Shown here one piece after another: positions 60,701 through 64,000 of a stretch of DNA of 64,000 bases. The stretch is from Adiantum capillus-veneris (lineage: Eukaryota; Streptophyta; Polypodiopsida; Polypodiales; Pteridaceae). The DNA lies in the NCBI GenBank assembly GCA_014529385.2, contig CM043959.1, positions 13,887,809-13,951,808 of the forward strand, written 5' to 3'. Under the pieces are notes generated by a model that saw only the letters and a list, made by a program, of their open reading frames with translations, ran no database searches and was not told where the DNA came from. The number at the start of each line of letters is the position of its first letter. Position 1 is the stretch's first letter. The position numbers and the translations under genes are program-made.

Positions 60701-62716
60701 TCGGAATCCCTTTCCCCCGCTCTTGACTTTACTTCTAGGACAACATAAAATTGGGTTTAACTTTCCGGCCAACAATTAACCCTGCGGAATCCGCCTGCGC
60801 ATTGAACCGTTTGAAAAATTCACCTTCCCAAGGTAATACTATGATACTAGAAAACAATATTCCAATTATGTCAAATCAAGATACATTTCAAAAATTTGAA
60901 AGCAGCATGCAAACTGTTGCATACCCTTGCAAATGTGTATTTATCAGGTTGTTCCCACCTTTTTTTCCTTTATAGAATATTTTTACTTTCCTTTTTTCTT
61001 TACAATTTTGTAAAATTATCTAGTTATTTTTCAAGCAATCACATATACTTCTCCAGGCATATCCCTATCCTCGTCCCAGGACTCGGGTATCATGTCTCCT
61101 CCTCCATGTGAGAAGGCAGCGCCTTTACACAGATTCCGATTCTTTTTTCTTTCTTTATATTATGTGGGAAATGCTTCAAAGATAATCTACTTTACATTTG
61201 TTTTTAAGTCCATCATCCCAGAAGAAGAGAAAAAGTCCGGCTAATGAGGACAATTGCGGAATAGCCCATTTAGGTTCTTCGCCTTGCCAAGGTTCTTTCT
61301 TTACCAAACAATTTGAAGAGTTCCTTAATTGAATCACATCGTCCTCCCTTATCATGATTACTCCATGGATCCTTTTCCCTTCCTCCTTTTCCCTGTCGGC
61401 ATCAGGCCTACCCGGACTAGGCCGATTTTCAGACGCATCCGTGGGTCACATCCACTCGGTCGGGACACACTCCCATTCAATCCCATTTCTAGGGTAATGA
61501 ATGAAACCGAGCTCAAAACATAGACCAACGGTTATCAGTTCTAGCTGAAAAGGACCATCACCCGTTGTATCCCACAGGTCAACGCCTGCGTCGGTCTTTT
61601 TCGAAACATGAAGACAAGTTCACACTTAAATCTCTATGTTATGTTAGGGCTATCCACGTCAGTCTTCTCGGTAAAGTTTTTAATCCCATTTTAAATTTAG
61701 ATTATGCTCCTTGAGTTATAACCCCTTAATTCTTATCTCCTTCTAATTTTCTACTCAAACAAGACCTTAGAAATAAACGAATCTCTTGGAATTTTTAAGG
61801 TTTTGTCTCGATGAAAGTTTCAAGTTAACCCCGACTTTGATGAATCCCATTTTGGCCCCTTTTCATGATTTGCCATCCATAGGGCATCTCCATGGAAGCA
61901 ATGGGAGTTTTATGTTCAAGCAACACGGTCACGACATCCGTGAAGCTATCCCCTTACTTCTCCCTTCGAATTTGCAAAACAAACTTGAAAGCAGACAAGC
62001 TTGAAATGGAGAATGCATATGCTTTCTATAATGAGGTTTTTCTTGGTGTGTCTATGCGTGGCACACAAAAAAACTTTGAAATGCACCAACTTGCAATCTT
62101 GGGCAACTAATCAAAACTTCCTTTGAGTGCTTATGCAATAGTAAAACTCTTCTATACATAGTAGAGTAAAAATGGAAATGTTCCTAAGAGTGGACATGCT
62201 AGTGTATCGTAAAATATGCATGTAATAGTGTATGAATGATTAACAAATTCTTCTTTAAGAAGAGATTTAGGCGTACCTTTATTACCATGGAGAGGATGAG
62301 TTATGTTGCTAGAAGAGGCTTTGGAACTTAATGTGTTGAAAGAGCATTGATGAGGTGTATTGATGTCCCCGGTTCTTTTTCGTTTCCCTTTGCTTGAAAA
62401 CCACCGATTTGGCTAGGGGAATAGTCAAAGGTTAAGAAAACTAAAGCTATGGAAAGCTTGTAGGTAGGAGAGAGAAGGTGAAGAGTGTAATGGTAATTTG
62501 GATTATGGTTATGGTTTCTCTTGAGGAGAGAGGTGTGTGTAGGGTGTGTATGAAAGAGATTAGCTTTGGCTTTCATAGCTCACTATCAAGCTTGCACTAT
62601 CAAAATGTGAAGAGAAGTGACTTAAAGTGTTTAATAAGTAGGGAAGACCTCCTTTTAAGCTTAATTTGATAAGGCCCTTAACTTATCGTGATAAGTTACT
62701 TTTGCATATCTTGATA
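60701..62716. other. Non-coding or unrecognised sequence, possibly more LTR
   Basis: Several ORFs of 60-80 codons occur on both strands (for example 61786-62004 and 61892-62110), overlapping in different frames, none with a motif I recognise. Part may belong to the 5' LTR that starts at 60294. Confidence 0.4.
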
Positions 62717-62823
62717 TGCTTTTTTCCTTTTCAAAGCTTCTCCAACAAGCTACTTATGCAAGAAGCTAATTTCTCGACAAGTGGCTTATGCATGAAACTA
62801 CTTTCTAACAAGTGGCTACAAGC
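62717..62823. repeat. Second copy of the 'aagtggcttatgcaagaagc' repeat
   Basis: 'gcttttttccttttcaaag' followed by 'cttctccaacaagctac' matches 53448 onward, including 'tctaacaagtggcta' at the end. It is shorter, with fewer internal copies. Confidence 0.85.
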
Positions 62824-62861
62824 TTGGTGCAAAAAATGTAGAGAAAGGATAGGTTGACCCA

Positions 62862-62884
62862 TGAGAGAGAGAGAGAGAGAGAGC
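62862..62884. repeat. GA microsatellite
   Basis: Uninterrupted GA tract. The ORF starting here (62854-63051) begins with an RERERE run coded by it and is not convincing. Confidence 0.85.
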
Positions 62885-63199
62885 ATTGCGAGAATGAAAT
62901 TACAAATTTAAAGCAAGAGTTGGCAGACAAACAAAGATACTCGGGTCCCTCTGAAGCCAAAAGCAATCATGAACATACTTTTAGAAGCTCCACATACACA
63001 AATTCTCACCTATACAGCTTCACTCACTTTGCTGGGACATCAACTGTATGAGAGGACCTCATTGTTGATGTCATAAAATATAATATCTAACTTTACCAAA
63101 TGATTTTCTCACATTAAACTGATCATTTAATATGGGAAGATAAAAGGAGAACAAGAGTTAGGATATAGATATGTGCTTCTAGACCTATCTCAATAACAT

Positions 63200-63375
63200 G
63201 GGACCAAAAGGAGGAATGGTTGCATCTCAATAGGGGTCCAAAAGGACACTGTCTACCAAATAGCAATGTGCAATAAGTGCTTTTAAATTTACCTTAGCAA
63301 GGGACCAAGAGGAGAGATGGTTACATCTCAACAGGGGTCCAGAAGGAGGTAGTCTATCAAAGAGCAACGTGCATC
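63200..63375. repeat. Two diverged copies at 101-bp spacing
   Basis: 'gggaccaaaaggagg' with 'catctcaataggggtcc' (from 63200) resembles 'gggaccaagaggaga' with 'catctcaacaggggtcc' (from 63301). Each copy is about 76 bp with a spacer between. Confidence 0.8.
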
Positions 63376-63626
63376 TAATGGAAGCTAAAAGACCTTAGGG
63401 TTAGCTTCATTAAAGATCTTCAAAAGTTAGTGTTAAAAAGTCATTTCACCTTACGCAATTTAGGGCTAACCTCGAGGTGGGAATCCTACCCAAGCATGAG
63501 GTGCTAAGATGTTTAAAGTGGTTGTGGAAAACTTGCCCAAAGCTTGAGGTGATTTTTATGTTTAAATGACTAAGGTTTTTGAAATGTTAAATTCAAAGAT
63601 AAATGGTCAAGAGGCATGAACATTTC

Positions 63627-63765
63627 CATGCTTGATTAACCAAGGCTTGAAGTATTCAATTTAAACTAAATGACTTAAGAAGCATAAAAAACACATGCTT
63701 GATTGACTAAGTGCTTAAAGTATTCAAATCAAACCAAATGACTTAAGAAGCATAAAAGACACATG
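63627..63765. repeat. Short tandem repeat, about 67 bp per copy
   Basis: 'catgcttgatt' at 63627 and 63694, each followed by 'aagtattcaa' and then 'aaatgacttaagaagcataa'. A partial third copy starts at 63763. Confidence 0.8.
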
Positions 63766-63931
63766 TTCAAAAACATCTCCACATGTGGCTCTCATGATGT
63801 ACTTGAATCCTATTGGATAGGCTTTAAAGGGGTCCATTGAAAATTTAGATGCATAAAATACATAATTAAGTTATTTCTCTCAAAGAGAAAAAAGAGGACA
63901 CATGTCCCAACTGATATAATTAAATATTACT

Positions 63932-63932
<1 letters not shown>

Positions 63933-63963
<31 letters not shown>
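63933..63963. repeat. GA-rich microsatellite
   Basis: GA tract with one GAAAG interruption near the right edge of the window. No gene is visible around it. Confidence 0.85.
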
Positions 63964-64000
63964 GTAGACCAATGAAAGGGAGGGTATACTCTCCCTCCCC

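Noticed and set aside
62854-63051. Coiled-coil-like ORF starting with an RERERE run
   Set aside because: Its start is coded by a GA microsatellite, and the rest is short and without homology I can name.

Overview
This window is plant nuclear repeat DNA, and I found no intact host gene in it. The evidence is chromodomain-bearing Ty3/gypsy polyproteins, initiator-Met-tRNA primer sites of the usual plant type, kilobase-scale LTRs and a long tandem satellite. A flowering plant, probably a eudicot, is a reasonable guess. Nothing in the sequence fixes the species.

Positions 1-53447 are one head-to-tail array of a long (about 2.3 kb) tandem repeat. I count 19 units, using the recurring landmark TGGAGTTAGCGTAGTAGCAG as unit start. 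The array runs off the left edge and stops abruptly at 53447. Left-hand units (2315-2332 bp, plus one of 2586 bp with an internal duplication) are diverged and alternate between two types. The middle block (28469-37867) also shows a two-unit rhythm. The right-hand units (42602-52093) are four copies of exactly 2373 bp that look almost identical. Each complete unit carries a minus-strand primer-binding-site-like motif next to TGTTGGGG. This suggests the satellite grew out of an LTR retrotransposon fragment.

Unit 5 is split at 11397-22175 by a nearly complete minus-strand chromovirus (LTRs of about 2.8 kb, PBS, PPT, gag-protease-RT-RNaseH-integrase-chromodomain). One frameshift inside RT cuts its polyprotein in two. 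The Gag frame has no good ATG. A short basic ORF inside the LTR (ATG at 20589), followed by an in-phase GT splice donor, may be the true Gag N-terminal exon. The same arrangement occurs in the separate solo LTR further right.

Right of the array (53448-64000) is a patchwork. It holds a degenerate 'aagtggcttatgcaagaagcta' minisatellite, a solo LTR with perfect TATAT target duplications (53858-55722), an unrecognised ORF pair (56.0-56.6 kb), a decayed second gypsy pol (56.9-59.8 kb, minus) with its PBS and the start of its 5' LTR at about 60.28 kb, and AT-rich low-complexity DNA with short local duplications to the end. There is no operon-like logic. The region records satellite amplification, nested transposition, LTR-LTR recombination and decay.
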